Positions 1 through 10,950 of a stretch of DNA of 64,000 nucleotides are shown here, one piece after another. Source of the stretch: Heterohyrax brucei (lineage: Eukaryota; Chordata; Mammalia; Hyracoidea; Procaviidae); assembly GCA_028571685.1 (NCBI GenBank), contig CM053154.1, forward strand, positions 14,726,001 to 14,790,000, read 5' to 3'. Every line of letters starts with the position of its first letter. Position 1 is the first letter of the stretch. The notes beneath the pieces are model-generated. The model was not told the origin of the DNA, ran no database searches, and was given only the letters and a program-made list of their open reading frames with translations. Position numbers and translations under genes: made by a program.

Positions 1-844
1 AGTGAAGGGAGTGACAGCACACAGCAGAAAGGAGGTTAGCACCTCTGGACTATGCCAAAAGCTAAAAGGTTTTCTAAACACAACCCAATATTTTGAAGGA
101 CAGAGGACATCTAAGCCAATTGGCATTATTTTTTTTTTGTTAAGCAAGAGTTTTGCTACCACTTCAGTGAGTGGCATCTGGGTCTTAAAAGCTGGCAAGC
201 AGCTATCTAAGTAGCATCAGTTGGTCTCAGCCCACCTGAAGCAGAGAAGAACAAAGGAAATCAAAGACAAGAAGGAAATATAAGACCAGCAGACAGAAGG
301 TACCATGTGATTCAGAGACTGAAACACCATGAGACCAAAAGAATTAGACGGTACCTGGCCATTAATGAGGCCCCGACAGGGAACACAATGTAAATAAAGT
401 CCCTGATGTCGTGGGAGAAAAATGGGTGTGCAGAACTAGAACTGTTTTAAAAGAGACGACATTTGATGGTCTGTCCCCTGAGAACATGGCTCCCAGACTC
501 TCTGTTAGTGCAGAGCCGAAACCAGGACCAAAGCCAACTCTTTAGACAAGAATTAGACCGGACCATATGTCACAGAGTGATATTGGTGAAGAATGTGCTT
601 CTTGACTTAATTATACACATGAGGTTGCCTGAGCAGCTCCTCTCTAGGGCCGAGATGAGAGGACAGAAGGGGACAAGATTTGGTTGAATGGATATGGGAA
701 ACACAGGGTGGAAAGGAAGAGAGTCTTGTCACAGGGCAGGGGGTGGGGAGCAGTTAGAGTTGCATAGTGGTGTGCGTTATGAGTTTTATTTGGCAAATTG
801 ATTCGGATTATAAACTTTTACTTAAATCACATCAAAATATTTTT
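1..844. other. Left edge, no gene recognised
   Basis: Unannotated, moderately AT-rich sequence with a short T run near 130. Open frames are under 75 codons and featureless. Some of it may be unrecognised old repeat. Confidence 0.5.
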
Positions 845-1142
845 AAAAAGAGAAAGAGAAGCAAGCAGAGAGACATGGAAACACCATACTACCCAAAAAC
901 AAGAGCCAGAATAGTGTATCCTTTGGACCCACAGTGCCTGTACTGAGAAGCTTCTCAACCAGAGAAGACTGATGACAAGGACCTTCCCCTAGAGCTGACA
1001 AAGACAGATAAATGACAAAGCCTTCCCCCTGTAGCCAGCACCCTGAATTTGGAATTCTAGCCTCCTAAACTGTGAGACTAAATTACTCTCTGCTAAATCC
1101 GTCCACTTGTGTTGTCTGTGTTACAGCAGCACTAGATGACAG
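845..1142 (+). repeat. LTR-like element, copy A (3' part)
   Basis: This matches the 3' half of copies B, C and D listed below: AGCAAGCAGAGAG, then the CCTTTGGACC and GAGAAGCTTCT segments, and the shared end TTACAGCAGCACTAGATGAC. The 5' half is missing. Its end is almost identical to that of copy C, which supports one family. Confidence 0.7.
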
Positions 1143-2044
1143 AAACCATAGGAGTGACTGACAGGATGAGATGGAGATAAATTTTTATCTTCCCACTGAA
1201 GAGAAATCCCTGAGGTCAGAGGGTTGCATTTGTCAGAGTAGAAGAGTCCGTTATCTCTACTTTGACACTTACCATTTCTGTCTTCAATGTCGCCAGCATC
1301 TCACCATCAGCACTGAAATTGTGGCTGTTGGCTGAGAACCCAGTCTGACAGGGATACATGTCCAAGACATATTTTTATCATCAAACCACTTCTAGAAGTT
1401 AGAGCAGTCAAGCACTCTTGAGGCAAAACTTCCTCAGGAACTCTGATTTTAACCACCCAGGCCAGGAAAATGCACCATTCTTCTTATCTCACTGACCACC
1501 TGCATTGATTCATTACCTTCTCCTAACACACATAAGGATACCCCATTCATTAGCACATGGGGCTCCCCCAGGTCCCAGAAATTGAAGTACAGAGGATGTG
1601 AGATGACAAGAAGTTTCTTTATCAAGCACCTGCTACGTGGTAGGTGCTGAGCCAAGGCTGCAGTGATGTAGCAAGAGAAGGCGTGGTCCTTGGCATCATC
1701 AAGCACGTGCTCAGTCAAGGGAAAACCACCACGAAGGGGAGGCAGCCCTTGGTTCAGACGAGGAGTCATGCAAGAGTTCTGCAGAAGAAGAAGCCCGTCT
1801 GGACTGGGTGAGCAGAGACGGTGCCTCCTGAGACCATGAGTGTTTGATATATAATGGAATCAGAAATGAGAAAGATGAGGCAATGTGTCTGTTGAGGATG
1901 GTAGGACTCAAAACGTTAAAGCACATTTCTGAGCTCTGGTCCCAGGTTCCGTCTGCGCTGTCATAATGCCACCCCTCACATATAATTTTCCAGAGGTATC
2001 TTCCCTCATCTTTTCTTTATTCCTCATTCCCCTCTGCTCCTGAT

Positions 2045-2315
2045 CCTTGGTAATTATGAATCCTCTTTCATCCACATGGATCCAAATATCGCATGTAAGT
2101 GGGATCGTATTTATCCTTTTCTGTCTGAGTTATGTCACTCAGCATAATGCTTTCAAGTTCATCCACACTGTAGCATGTGCCAGACTTGCCTTTATCTTTA
2201 TAGCTGGATAATACTCCATGTGATGGATAAACCACACTTACCCATTCTCCTGTTGATGGAAATTTGGGGTGTGTCCCTCTTCTGACTATTGTGAGTAACT
2301 CACTTAAGACTTCTC
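2045..2315 (-). repeat. L1 LINE fragment (3' region)
   Basis: The plus strand shows the familiar L1 antisense blocks GCTGGATAATACTCCATG, CTCCTGTTGATGGAAATT and TGACTATTGTGAGTAA. The copy is truncated and heavily diverged. Confidence 0.65.
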
Positions 2316-2467
2316 CAAAACTGCATCGATGAAGATGGATTAGAATGAATTCCACAATGAATTTCAAAACTTAGACACTAACTCAGCTTTACCACTTTGT
2401 AGTCCTATGGCACCCACCCAGTTCCTCTGCTAGAGGTTGAGTTTCTTTATAGAATGGATGTGAAAAT

Positions 2468-2890
2468 TACAGAGCACAAGAATTGTAAGAGACCTTGGGA
2501 GTGATCTAGTCCAATCCCTCCGCAGTGGAAGAGATGCAGCCCATACTTGAATACTTCCAAGTATGCAAACTCACCACTCCCTGGGTAAGCATTTACTGTC
2601 TTTGGACAGCTCTATTAGAAAGTCTTTTCTTACAGTGAGCTGAAATTTATTTCCCTGCTTATTCTACCTGTGGATATCTTATCTACCCTTTTGGGACAGA
2701 AGTAACCTGCTGGCTTATCCTATGGAAATAGGATAAATCTTTGCACATCTCTAGACTCAATTCATGGAGCCCTGAAACCTTGTGTTACACATCCCGAGTC
2801 TCTTCTGCCACTTGTCACTTGACCTAGTTTCAAGGTCCTTCAAGAACTTGACCTCACTTCTCTGGGCATACTTCTGCTTCTTTTCATGTC
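2468..2890 (+). repeat. CR1/L3-type ancient LINE fragment
   Basis: Blocks such as GGGAGTGATCTAGTCCAATCC, ACAGCTCTATTAGAAAGTC and GAGCTGAAATTTATTTCCC match the 3' region of old CR1/L3 LINEs in mammals (recalled consensus). It is diverged and the exact family is uncertain. Confidence 0.45.
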
Positions 2891-3391
2891 TCGCAAAGCC
2901 AAGGATGAAAGACAGTGGGGCATTCTTGCCAAAAAGGATAATTTTTTTTCAAAATATGGTGCTAGAATAAATGAATTTCCAAACAAAAAATAAATTAATC
3001 TTTATCCATAGTTCACAGTATGCCCCAAAATAAACTCAGAATGGATCATGAACCTAAAGATAAAATCTAAAATTCTAGCATTTTTGAAGAAAATATAGGA
3101 TAAAATCTTTGTGAGCTACAGGACACACACACACATACACGCAAAACTAATAATAATCATTTTTTATAAAAGATAAAGTTCATTTCATCAAAATTAAAAC
3201 CTCTGCTCTGCTCTTCAAAAGACACTATTAACGAAAAAGCACACATAAGCAGCAGACTATAAGAAAACATATGCAGCACATATAATTTACATTCAGAATA
3301 ATATTTTAAAATTTTTCACAACTCAATAAGAAGACAACCCAATGAAAATGTCACAGACAAAATATTTGAATGCTCTTTTTACAAAAAAAAT

Positions 3392-3594
3392 ATGGTGCTG
3401 CTGTTGTTTGCCATCAAGCTGGCACCAACTCATAGTGACTCTACATATAACACAATGAAATTTTAAGTTTTGGCCATTCCTGCAAAATTTCATAAACCAT
3501 TGGTATGTGGGAGTCCAATGTTGAAGCTATTATGTCAATCCATCTCATTGATGGTTTCCCTCTTTCACTGACCCTCTGCTTTACTGAGGATGTC
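3392..3594 (-). repeat. RTE-type LINE 3' fragment 1
   Basis: It shares CATCAAGCTGGCACCAACTC, GTCAATCCATCTCATTGATG and CTTTCACTGACCCTCTGC with the other three RTE fragments. It is nested in L1, and the similar ACAAAA flanks suggest a target duplication. It is too short to encode protein. Confidence 0.65.
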
Positions 3595-3716
3595 TTTACA
3601 AAAGATGTGCAGATGGATAATAAACATGAGCAAAGGTGTTCAGCATCATTTAGTCATCAGGGAAATGCAAATTAAAAGTATAATGAGCTATCAACACATA
3701 CCCATACCACCCTACT

Positions 3717-3867
3717 ACTCATTGTTACTGAGTCAATTCTGACTCACAGCAGCCCTGTAGAACAGAACAGAACCAGCCCATGGGTTTCCAAGGAGCAGTT
3801 GGCAGATTCAACTGCTGACCTTTTGGTTAGCACCCGTAGCTCCTACCCACTGTACCATCAGGGCTCC
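3717..3867 (-). repeat. AfroSINE, short form
   Basis: The minus strand carries the tRNA-derived head GGAGCCCTGATGGTACAG and the tail GAATTGACTCAG. It is nested within L1. The copy is moderately diverged, with ATTCAACTGCTGACC near the box B region. Confidence 0.8.
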
Positions 3868-4204
3868 ACAAACCCACTAGAATTGCTAAAATTAAAATTT
3901 TTTAAAATCGCAGGAAAGCCCTGTTTAAGGAGTTTGGCTCATTGAGAAATACCTGTCTTGGGGATCAGGGCATTAATCAGATGGTCAAGAGGAACCTGTC
4001 CAGCTCAGCCGCATTGTGATGCCAGTGTAAGGATTTCCTGAGACTGACAAGCATTTGCTGAATACAACCTTGATGTGAGAATTCGAGACGTTTTAAAATT
4101 CAGTTATCAAGAACGTAATTCTATCTACTATGAGTTATTTGCAGGGAATTCTGTACTGCCGTTCCATGCTCGCTCACCAAGCCTGAGAATAGCCGAGTGA
4201 GGGA

Positions 4205-4428
4205 TACAGCGTGGAGGTTAAGAGCAAAGCACTCAATGGCATACCTGGTTGCCAGCTTTAATTCCACCACTGAGTAGCTGGGACCTTGGGTCATTATCCA
4301 ATGTCTGAGTCTCAGTTTCTTCACCCATAAAATGGGCATAGACCATCTACCTCACAGAATTGTCGGAAATGATTCCATCAAAGAACGATCACTTGGTACA
4401 CGATAAGTTATCAGTAAACAGCTCATGT
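4205..4428 (+). repeat. MIR SINE
   Basis: The classic MIR blocks are seen: GAGTAGCTGGGACCTTGGGT, CAGTTTCTTCACCCATAAAATGGGC and a decayed 3' end. It is an old mammal-wide SINE. Confidence 0.7.
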
Positions 4429-4496
4429 TACTATTACTGCAAATCTCATCAGATTGTCTCATAACCTTAAGATAGTCTGTTTATGTGCACTGGTCC

Positions 4497-5065
4497 TGTC
4501 TTAGTCATCTGGCGCTGCTCTGAGAGAAATACCACAAGTGGATGGCTTTAATAAAGAAAAGTTTATTCTCACACAGCCCGTTAGGCAGGAAGTACAAATT
4601 TAGGGTGCCAATTTCGGGTCTGAATTCAGGGAAGTCCGAATCCAGGGAAGCACACTCTGTGTCTCTCAGCTCTGAAGGAAGGTCCATGTATCCTATTGGT
4701 CTTTCTTTGGTCTGAGAGCACGTCAGCTCAAGAACCTCAGGTGCGAAGGACACACCCTGCTCTCGCTGCTGCTTTCTTGAAGATATGAGGTCCCCAGTTC
4801 TCTGCTGGCTTCCTTTTCCTTTCATGTCTTGTAGGATAAAAGGATGAATGGTGGTGCAAGCCACACTCCAGGGAAACTCCCTTAGTAAGGGTGTTACAGT
4901 CCCACCCTAATCCTTTTATAACATAATCCTATCTATTCACCACAGGCGGAGATTAGGATTTATGGCATAGGAAGCCCACAGAGGAGGGCCATCAACAGTT
5001 CCGGGAATCGCGGCCCAGTCAAATTGCTATGCACAATTTGGGGGGTACACAATTCAATCCTTCAT
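4497..5065 (-). repeat. LTR-like element, copy B (full length, about 570 bp)
   Basis: On the minus strand it runs from GATTGAATTGTGT to GCCAGATGACTAAGACA and contains an AATAAA-type signal near its 3' end, as in an LTR. The flanks TGGTCC at 4491-4496 and 5065-5070 form a short direct repeat, consistent with a 5-6 bp target-site duplication. The TG..CA-type ends and the start resemble MaLR/ERVL LTRs (family knowledge). No internal viral genes are attached, so it would be a solo LTR. Confidence 0.7.
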
Positions 5066-5070
5066 GGTCC

Positions 5071-5470
5071 CCAGCCACCCTAGAATTGGTGCCAGCCCTG
5101 GGTCTGTTTGCTCTTGTATTCACCCTGTTCCCTTGCCCTGCTCTATGTAGCAGTAGGGATGACCCTACAGTCTCCTAATTTGGCCAGTGGCAGCACCAGC
5201 AGGAGTCTGAAGGGCAGGAGAAAGAAAGAAGCTAGGACATTTCTCCTCCTCCTTTTCAGCCTCCTGCGTCCTCCGTAGCTCCAGCTCCCTGCTGATCCCA
5301 GCTTGCCCTGGTTCCCGTACCTGTCTCCCGCCTTTATCCCTCCAGCTGTGTGTGGGAGTAGCTTCCTGCCCTACTCATCTCTGGCTTACCTCACTGAACC
5401 CTGCTTGATTTCAGGGCTCCCGCATCACCTGCATAACAAACGCCCTGTATTACATCCCCTTTGTTGAAAA
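5071..5470. other. Unique spacer between two LTR-like copies
   Basis: GC-moderate sequence with pyrimidine-rich patches. No repeat or coding signal is recognised. Confidence 0.5.
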
Positions 5471-5472
5471 CA

Positions 5473-5940
5473 CCTCCCATAGATTGAATTGTGTCCCCAA
5501 AACCTGTATGTGGCAATTTGGATAGGACATGATTCCTAGTATTCTATGATGTTCCTGTAAACTGTAAATCCTGCCTCTGTGATGTTAATAAGGGAGGACG
5601 GGCAGCAGTTGTGTTAGTGAGGCAGGACTCAGCCTACAAGACTGCCCTGTGCCTTGAGCCAATATCCTGACATATAACAGGAAGCTTTATATGAGCGAGG
5701 GAGCTCAAACTATCAGGAAAGAGAAGCAGTGGCAGGAGCAGTGCTCTTGTCCTTTGGACAAGTGCCTCATAAGCTCCCGGTTTCAGGGAAGACTGGCAAT
5801 AAAGCCATTCCTCCAGAGCCAAGAGAGAAGGATTTGCCCTGGAACTGATTCCCTGACTGTGACAGAACAAAATTTCTCTTTGTTAAAGCCATTCACTCAC
5901 TGTATTTCTGTTACAGCAGCACTAGATGACTAAAATAACA
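5473..5940 (+). repeat. LTR-like element, copy C
   Basis: It begins ATAGATTGAATTGTGTCCCC and ends TTACAGCAGCACTAGATGAC plus TAAAATAACA. Short direct repeats (AACACCT) lie on both sides. It belongs to the same family as copies A, B and D and lies in the opposite orientation to copy B, about 400 bp away. Confidence 0.7.
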
Positions 5941-5990
5941 CCTGACCCGGTTTCTGTTTTTCCTGATTGCCTCTCCCTGTACAGATGGTT

Positions 5991-6161
5991 GGAAACTCTG
6001 GTGATGTAGCGATTAAGAGCTTCAGCTGCTAATCAAAACGTCGGCAGTTCAAATCTACCAGGTGCATCTTGGAAACTCTATGGTGCTGTTCTGCTGTGTC
6101 CTATAGGGTCATTATGAGTTTGAGTGGACTCCGCCGCAGCGAGTTTGGTTTGGGAGTTTGG
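5991..6161 (+). repeat. AfroSINE, short form
   Basis: The head GGAAACTCTGGTGATGTAG, a box-B-like GGCAGTTCAAATC and the tail AGTTTGAGTGGACTCC are seen, followed by the G/T-rich end. It is tRNA-derived but is not a functional tRNA gene. Confidence 0.85.
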
Positions 6162-6750
6162 TACAGGGGGTTGATTACCTGGTATGTGGGACCCTTGGGG
6201 TTTGCAGACTATTAATTGTCGTTGCTAAGGCTCTTGTCCAGAGTCCACTACCAGTACCAGTTCTCTACGGATTGTTTTGCTAAGGAAGCTTTGCAGCTCT
6301 CCAATTTCTTAGCACAACACCTGCTGCTAATTACTTATTACCCAAGGGGATGGCATCTCTGTTCTCAAGGGTTTATGGCCAGGTGCCTGACTCTGTGTTG
6401 TTGGTATTTTTTTTTTTTCTTGAGTTTATTTCTGGCATAGGAATGGCAGGAAAGGTTGAGTATTTTTATCTTTTTTATTTTGTTCCAGAGTATAACTTTC
6501 TGCCTGTGAATTTTTTTGTCTTCATCACTGGGCAGAATGTATGCGCCATGCCCCCTTGAATGGAACTCATAAAATACCTCTCCACCTCCACCCACCCTAC
6601 CCCTCGCCTGTCATGCACAGCAGCTCAAGCTGGTTGCATTGATTTAGCAGTTTCACACACAAACATCAGACTGGATGTGCGTGGCCCTGAGTACTACGGA
6701 GAACACACAGGTAAAGGTGCCGCCTACCAAAACCAGCGGCATAATTTGCA

Positions 6751-6954
6751 GGACCACAGATGGTGAAGTGCTTGACTACTAACCCTAATGGTTGATGGTT
6801 CGAGTCCACCGAGAAGCAGCTTGGAATTAAAGCCTTAGTATCTAGTTCCAAAAGGTCACAGGCTTGCAAACTCCCTGGAGCTCTTCTACTCTACACACAT
6901 GAGGCCCCTATGAGCCCACTGTGAGTCACCTTGACTGAGGCTAACAGCAACAAA
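6751..6954 (+). repeat. AfroSINE, long form
   Basis: The box-B-like GATGGTTCGAGTCCACC is followed by the extra central segment that marks the long subfamily (GAAGCAGCTTGGAATTAAAG), then TATGAGCCCACTGTGAGTC. It is strongly diverged. Confidence 0.7.
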
Positions 6955-7384
6955 GCGTGGAATGAAAAGGTGAGAACCCTTGCTCAAAAACTGTCCAGAA
7001 CCTGATAGTTGAGCATGCAATCCAGCACTGGGTCCTTGTGAGACCTCCGGAGACCACACAGGTGGCCCAAGGGAAATCCCCAGCCACCGTCCCTCATGAG
7101 CGGCCACCCGCTGTCTGGCAGTGGAGACTTTCCTGTTGCTATGATGCTAAACAGGTTTCATCTGGGCTTCAAGACTACGACGAAGTAGAAAGAAAGGTCT
7201 GGCGATCCACTGGTACGTCAGGCTCAGAGGCATCATGGCTAAGGCCTTCTCTCACCCAGGGTAGGACACCTACTCAGCTCGGGTCAGCTTTAGCCAGCTT
7301 GATCTGGTGTAGGCAGGAGGGACATGGTAGCTTTCTCTGTGTCTCCCAATCTTGTGCTTATCGCCCCCCAGTTCCCAGTCATAA

Positions 7385-7440
7385 CCAGAAAATCCTTTTC
7401 TGCACTGCTTGCTAAAAATACAGATTCCCAGGTCCTCACC
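7385..7440 (+). repeat. MER5-type DNA transposon fragment
   Basis: CTAAAAATACAGATTCCCAGG matches the recalled MER5/hAT-Charlie consensus. It is cut by the AfroSINE at 7441. Confidence 0.5.
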
Positions 7441-7600
7441 AGAAACCCTAATGGCATAGTGGTGAAGTGCTACGGCTGCTAATCAAAAGGTTGGCAGTAT
7501 GAATCCGCCAGATGCTCCTTGGAAACTCTATAGTGCAGTTCTGCTGTGTCCTACAGGGCCACCATGAGTCAGAATGGACTCGATGCCAATAGCCTTTCCA
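7441..7600 (+). repeat. AfroSINE, short form, right arm partner of an inverted duplication
   Basis: This is inserted in a MER5-like fragment (7395-7440). Both the SINE and the MER5 flank are matched in reverse orientation at 8239-8445 with about 92% identity, so the pair arose by duplication, not by two insertions. Confidence 0.9.
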
Positions 7601-7759
7601 CCTCTCGTTCCCAAAGAACGAGAAGGGCTGTGTCTACTCCAGCATCACTGCGTCATCGTCCGGTACTTAACACAGTTCAAGTACATGGTGCCTGCTCATG
7701 AACAGGAGAGGGGATGGATAAACAGAAACCTGTCTGCTTAACAAACACTTATATCACAC

Positions 7760-7930
7760 TAATTAACCACATGCCACACAATGCTCACAGTGCATCACAA
7801 GCATTAACTCACTTCATCATCGGAATAGCCCTGAGGGGCAAGTATCCTGATTAACCTCATACTGCAGATGGTGACACTGAGGCTTACACAGTTGTTAAGG
7901 CTGGCTCCAGGTCTACGCTCCTAGTCCCTG
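7760..7930 (-). repeat. MIR-type SINE
   Basis: AATAGCCCTGAGGGGCAAGT and GCAGATGGTGACACTGAGGC are MIR antisense blocks. The copy is diverged. Confidence 0.5.
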
Positions 7931-7954
7931 TCCCTGTGGTGAAGCCTCCATACT

Positions 7955-8235
7955 AAGAACATTGGTGTCACCTGGCAGTATGTCAAAAGGTAGATTCCCA
8001 AGCCCCTGACAAGAAGTCAGCACCCTGTTTTTAACAAGTTCTCCAGGTAGTTCAGATACCCACTCTCAGTCAAGAAGCACTGGTCTACACCTTCTGCCTC
8101 TCAAACGTAGCCAGTCAAAAACTTGCCTGTGGTCTGGTTAAAATTGTAGGTCCTTAGGCCTCACCCCGAGAACTAATGAATCAGATTTAGGTAGGGGGCT
8201 GAGGGGGAGGTTGTTCCTGAGGATCTAAATTCAAA
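7955..8235 (+). repeat. MER5-type DNA transposon remnants (two adjacent)
   Basis: Blocks such as ACATTGGTGTCACCTGGCAG, CAAGAAGCACTGGTC and TCAAAAACTTGCC..GGTTAAAATTGTAGG fit MER5 (nonautonomous hAT-Charlie). Two copies appear to abut near 8090. Confidence 0.5.
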
Positions 8236-8238
8236 AAC

Positions 8239-8394
8239 CAAGGCTATTGTCGTCGAGTCCATTCTGACTCATGGTGGCCCTGTAGGACAGAGTAGAACTG
8301 CCCTATAGAGTTTCCAAGGAGCATCTGGCGGATTCATACCACCAACCTTTAGATTAGCAGCCACAGCACTTCTCCACTATGCCACTAGGGTTTC
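8239..8394 (-). repeat. AfroSINE, short form, inverted duplicate of 7441-7600
   Basis: It shares derived bases with its partner, for example ATGAATCCGCCAGATGCTCC where other copies read TTCAAATCCACCAG. It is followed by the same MER5-like flank, GGTGAGGACCCGGGAATCTG. Confidence 0.9.
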
Positions 8395-8446
8395 TGGTGA
8401 GGACCCGGGAATCTGTATTTTTAGTGAGCAGTACAGAAAAGATTTT

Positions 8447-9314
8447 TCATCAGGCAAGGTTTGTGACCACTCCTCTAAGCTGCTCCCTTTTTCACCCTGT
8501 ACTGGAAGAAAACAGAGATTTTACAAAGAGGATGAGTGTGTGTTGGAGGGGGCTGGGAGTCTGTGTTCAGTAGGCTTAGCTTCCTGAAAGTGGAGTCAGA
8601 GTTACTGTTCCATCCCAGAGTTGAGAGGACAGCATATCAGAAGCAAAGTCACAGGTATAAATCTCCTTGAGTGAGAAGCAGACACCTAGTATGTATGTCC
8701 CAACTTCCTAATCAGAAGGCAGATTCAGTCTCCTGCAGGAATGTGAATGCTACCTCCATCGGATTCTTGCAGATCAACCTCAGAAGTCCAATGCTGCAGG
8801 CGAAGATTTGGTTTTATTGCTGTCTTTCAGGGCATCCTGTATCTCCTCACCAGGGATTTCCTGTAATAAATACCTTTGTCATCTTGACTAAAGAAGCTGT
8901 TGACCTAAAACACCTTGGGCTGAAATATCACCTTTGCCTACCTCTGCTCGGCTACGTGGGCTGCTGCAGGGTTTGGGAGAGGTTGAGAAGGGGACACAAG
9001 CATCATGGAAGGGGTGAATCACCTGTGAAAAGTGCTAACCCCACACTCAGACCTCCTGGGTTTTACCTATTACTGAAAATCAAAAAGGGGATAATGGAGG
9101 GTGGGGGAGGGCACGGGAATTGAGGATTAGATGGTAGAATTTTTAAGGCTGATTTCTAAATTAAAAGGTGAACCCTAGGAAAAGGCCAGGCATGTGGTTT
9201 CAAGTTTCCATTTCCAGTATAGTCTAGAATATTCCTAATAATCAATCTGCCCCAAACAGGGCAAAGTGTACTAGATTGGGATGTAGACAATAAGACCTCC
9301 TCTACCAACCCCAA
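8447..9314. other. Intergenic, nothing recognised
   Basis: It holds a 150-codon plus-strand open frame (8671-9123) with no recognisable domain, judged to be chance. No strong repeat match is seen. Confidence 0.5.
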
Positions 9315-9522
9315 GGATCCCTGGTAGCACAGTGGATAAGTACTTGGCTGCTGATGGAGAGCTCAGCAGTTTGAATCCACCAGTCATTCAGAGAGATAAA
9401 GATATGGCAACCCGCTTTCAAGAACATTCTAGCCTTAGAAACCCTATGGGGCAGTTTTACTCTGTCCTGTAGGGTCACCATGAGTCAGAACTGACTCGAA
9501 GGCAACTGAGTGTGCCTTTTGG
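9315..9522 (+). repeat. AfroSINE, long form
   Basis: The head GGATCCCTGGTAGCACAGTG, box-B-like GCAGTTTGAATCC, a central insert AAAGATATGGCAACCCGC and the tail CATGAGTCAGAACTGACTCG are seen. Confidence 0.85.
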
Positions 9523-10399
9523 TATTCTGCCAACCTCAGTGAGATGGATCACAGCAGCCACCGCACTGGACTCAAGCACGGCAACTGTTGTGAAGACATC
9601 ACGGGAAGAGCCGCCGTTTCATTCCATCACTCATCGGGTCACCGTGAGACACAGCTGATTCCTCCAACCCTGCTTTTCGGACTCCTCTGCAGGTTTTCTT
9701 CCTAAAATCATTCCCTGCCAAACCTGCTGCTTGCTAATCTCTGTCTGAGAACCTGTTTCCAGGGGTCCCAGCTCAGAGCAGCACCCAGGCTTGTGTGTGC
9801 CCCCATCCGTACCCAGCGCCCACCCCCATCACACAGGAAAGAAGGTGAGCTCTTATCCTCCAAGGGTACTGTTCATTCTCAGATTCCAGATTCTAGCACA
9901 CTTGCAGATGACTTTGTCCCTCCACCTCTCTGCTCTCCAGGGCTTCAGTAAGGGCTCCCCTGAAAAGGCCAGATGTGGGGGAGCTAGCTCTCCCTCTCTC
10001 AAGGGGCCCGTCTCTCTTTTCACAATCTTTATCCTCAGGGCCTGTCTCAGGTTGAGTTCCAGAAGCAGATCTTGATGGAGATGAGGATTCACTTACAAGT
10101 GATTTATTAAGGAAGTACTCCCAGGAGGGACCAGAGGGGGGAGTGGGTGACACAGAGCAGGCAAGGGAGGGAAACCAGGCAACAGTGCAATTTCAGGTGA
10201 CGCGCCAGCGCCAGCCTGACCCCATGGGAAGCTCTGGAGTGCGAATTGTACTTCCTGCCTTCAGACAAAGGAGCTGGACTTCCCCATTCCCACTCCAGGT
10301 CATCCTTGGCTGCAGACCACCCTTAGGACACTAGCTCACAGCACTTCCAGCTCTCTGCCTAGTCAAAGCGGCTCTGGTAACACAAAGGTAGTCTCTTTC
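9523..10399. other. Intergenic, possibly old repeat around 10030-10380
   Basis: The tract with CAAGTGATTTATTAAGGAAG near 10100 has the feel of an old dispersed repeat I cannot name. Nothing else is recognised. Confidence 0.4.
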
Positions 10400-10640
10400 C
10401 ACACATTATCTTGGTCTTCTCTATGGTCCTATGAGATGCAGACACCTGCATCCAAGGTCACATTGCCAGGGAGGAACAGTAGGCAGCTTTGAAGCCTAGT
10501 CTTTCTGCCTGCAGGGCCCACACTCTTATCTGTGATGGCCCTTTCCTTGACATCCTGGAAAACTCCCTGAGCCTCAGTTTCTCCACACAGGCAAATGTCA
10601 CAGTTAGACTAGATGCCTGCTGAGGTCTCTTTTAACTCAG
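10400..10640. repeat. MIR-family remnant
   Basis: TATGGTCCTATGAGATGCAG, CCAAGGTCACATTGCCAG and TTAGACTAGATGCCTGCTGA resemble MIR-type blocks. A similar arrangement recurs at 13475-13760, so both are copies of one old repeat family. Confidence 0.45.
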
Positions 10641-10950
10641 ACAATCTAAGCTGCAAGTGTTCTGATGGGGTCACCACTGATGGTACTGGGGAGAGTAGCA
10701 GAAAAATGTAGAACAGAACTCAAATTCTTAAAAAAAAGATTTAGAAAAAAAAACCAGCAAACTGAAAGAGAACATCAGAGAGCCCCCCATGTCTCTCTCC
10801 CTGAGACACACTATCTCCTTCAGATCTCCTTTTAGCAAAATAGCATACGGGCACACAAAAACTAAAGATATTACCCATAGATTGGTTATTAAAAACTATA
10901 TGTGTGAAGCAAAAAGTCTTACTCAAAAGGAAAGATGAGAAGATAAGGAG

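Larger units (their letters stand above)
2990..3905 (+). repeat. L1 LINE ORF2 3' fragment, split by two insertions
   Basis: Blocks like AACTCAGAATGGATCATGAA, TTCATTTCATCAAAATTAAA and ATCAGGGAAATGCAAATTAA are the L1 ORF2 3' end with many stops. An RTE fragment (3392-3594) and an AfroSINE (3717-3867) interrupt it. L1 sequence resumes after each, so both inserted later. Confidence 0.7.

Noticed and set aside
5991..6161. tRNA-like head with box A/B-like segments
   Set aside because: This is the tRNA-derived head of an AfroSINE, repeated 23 times and diverged, not a tRNA gene.
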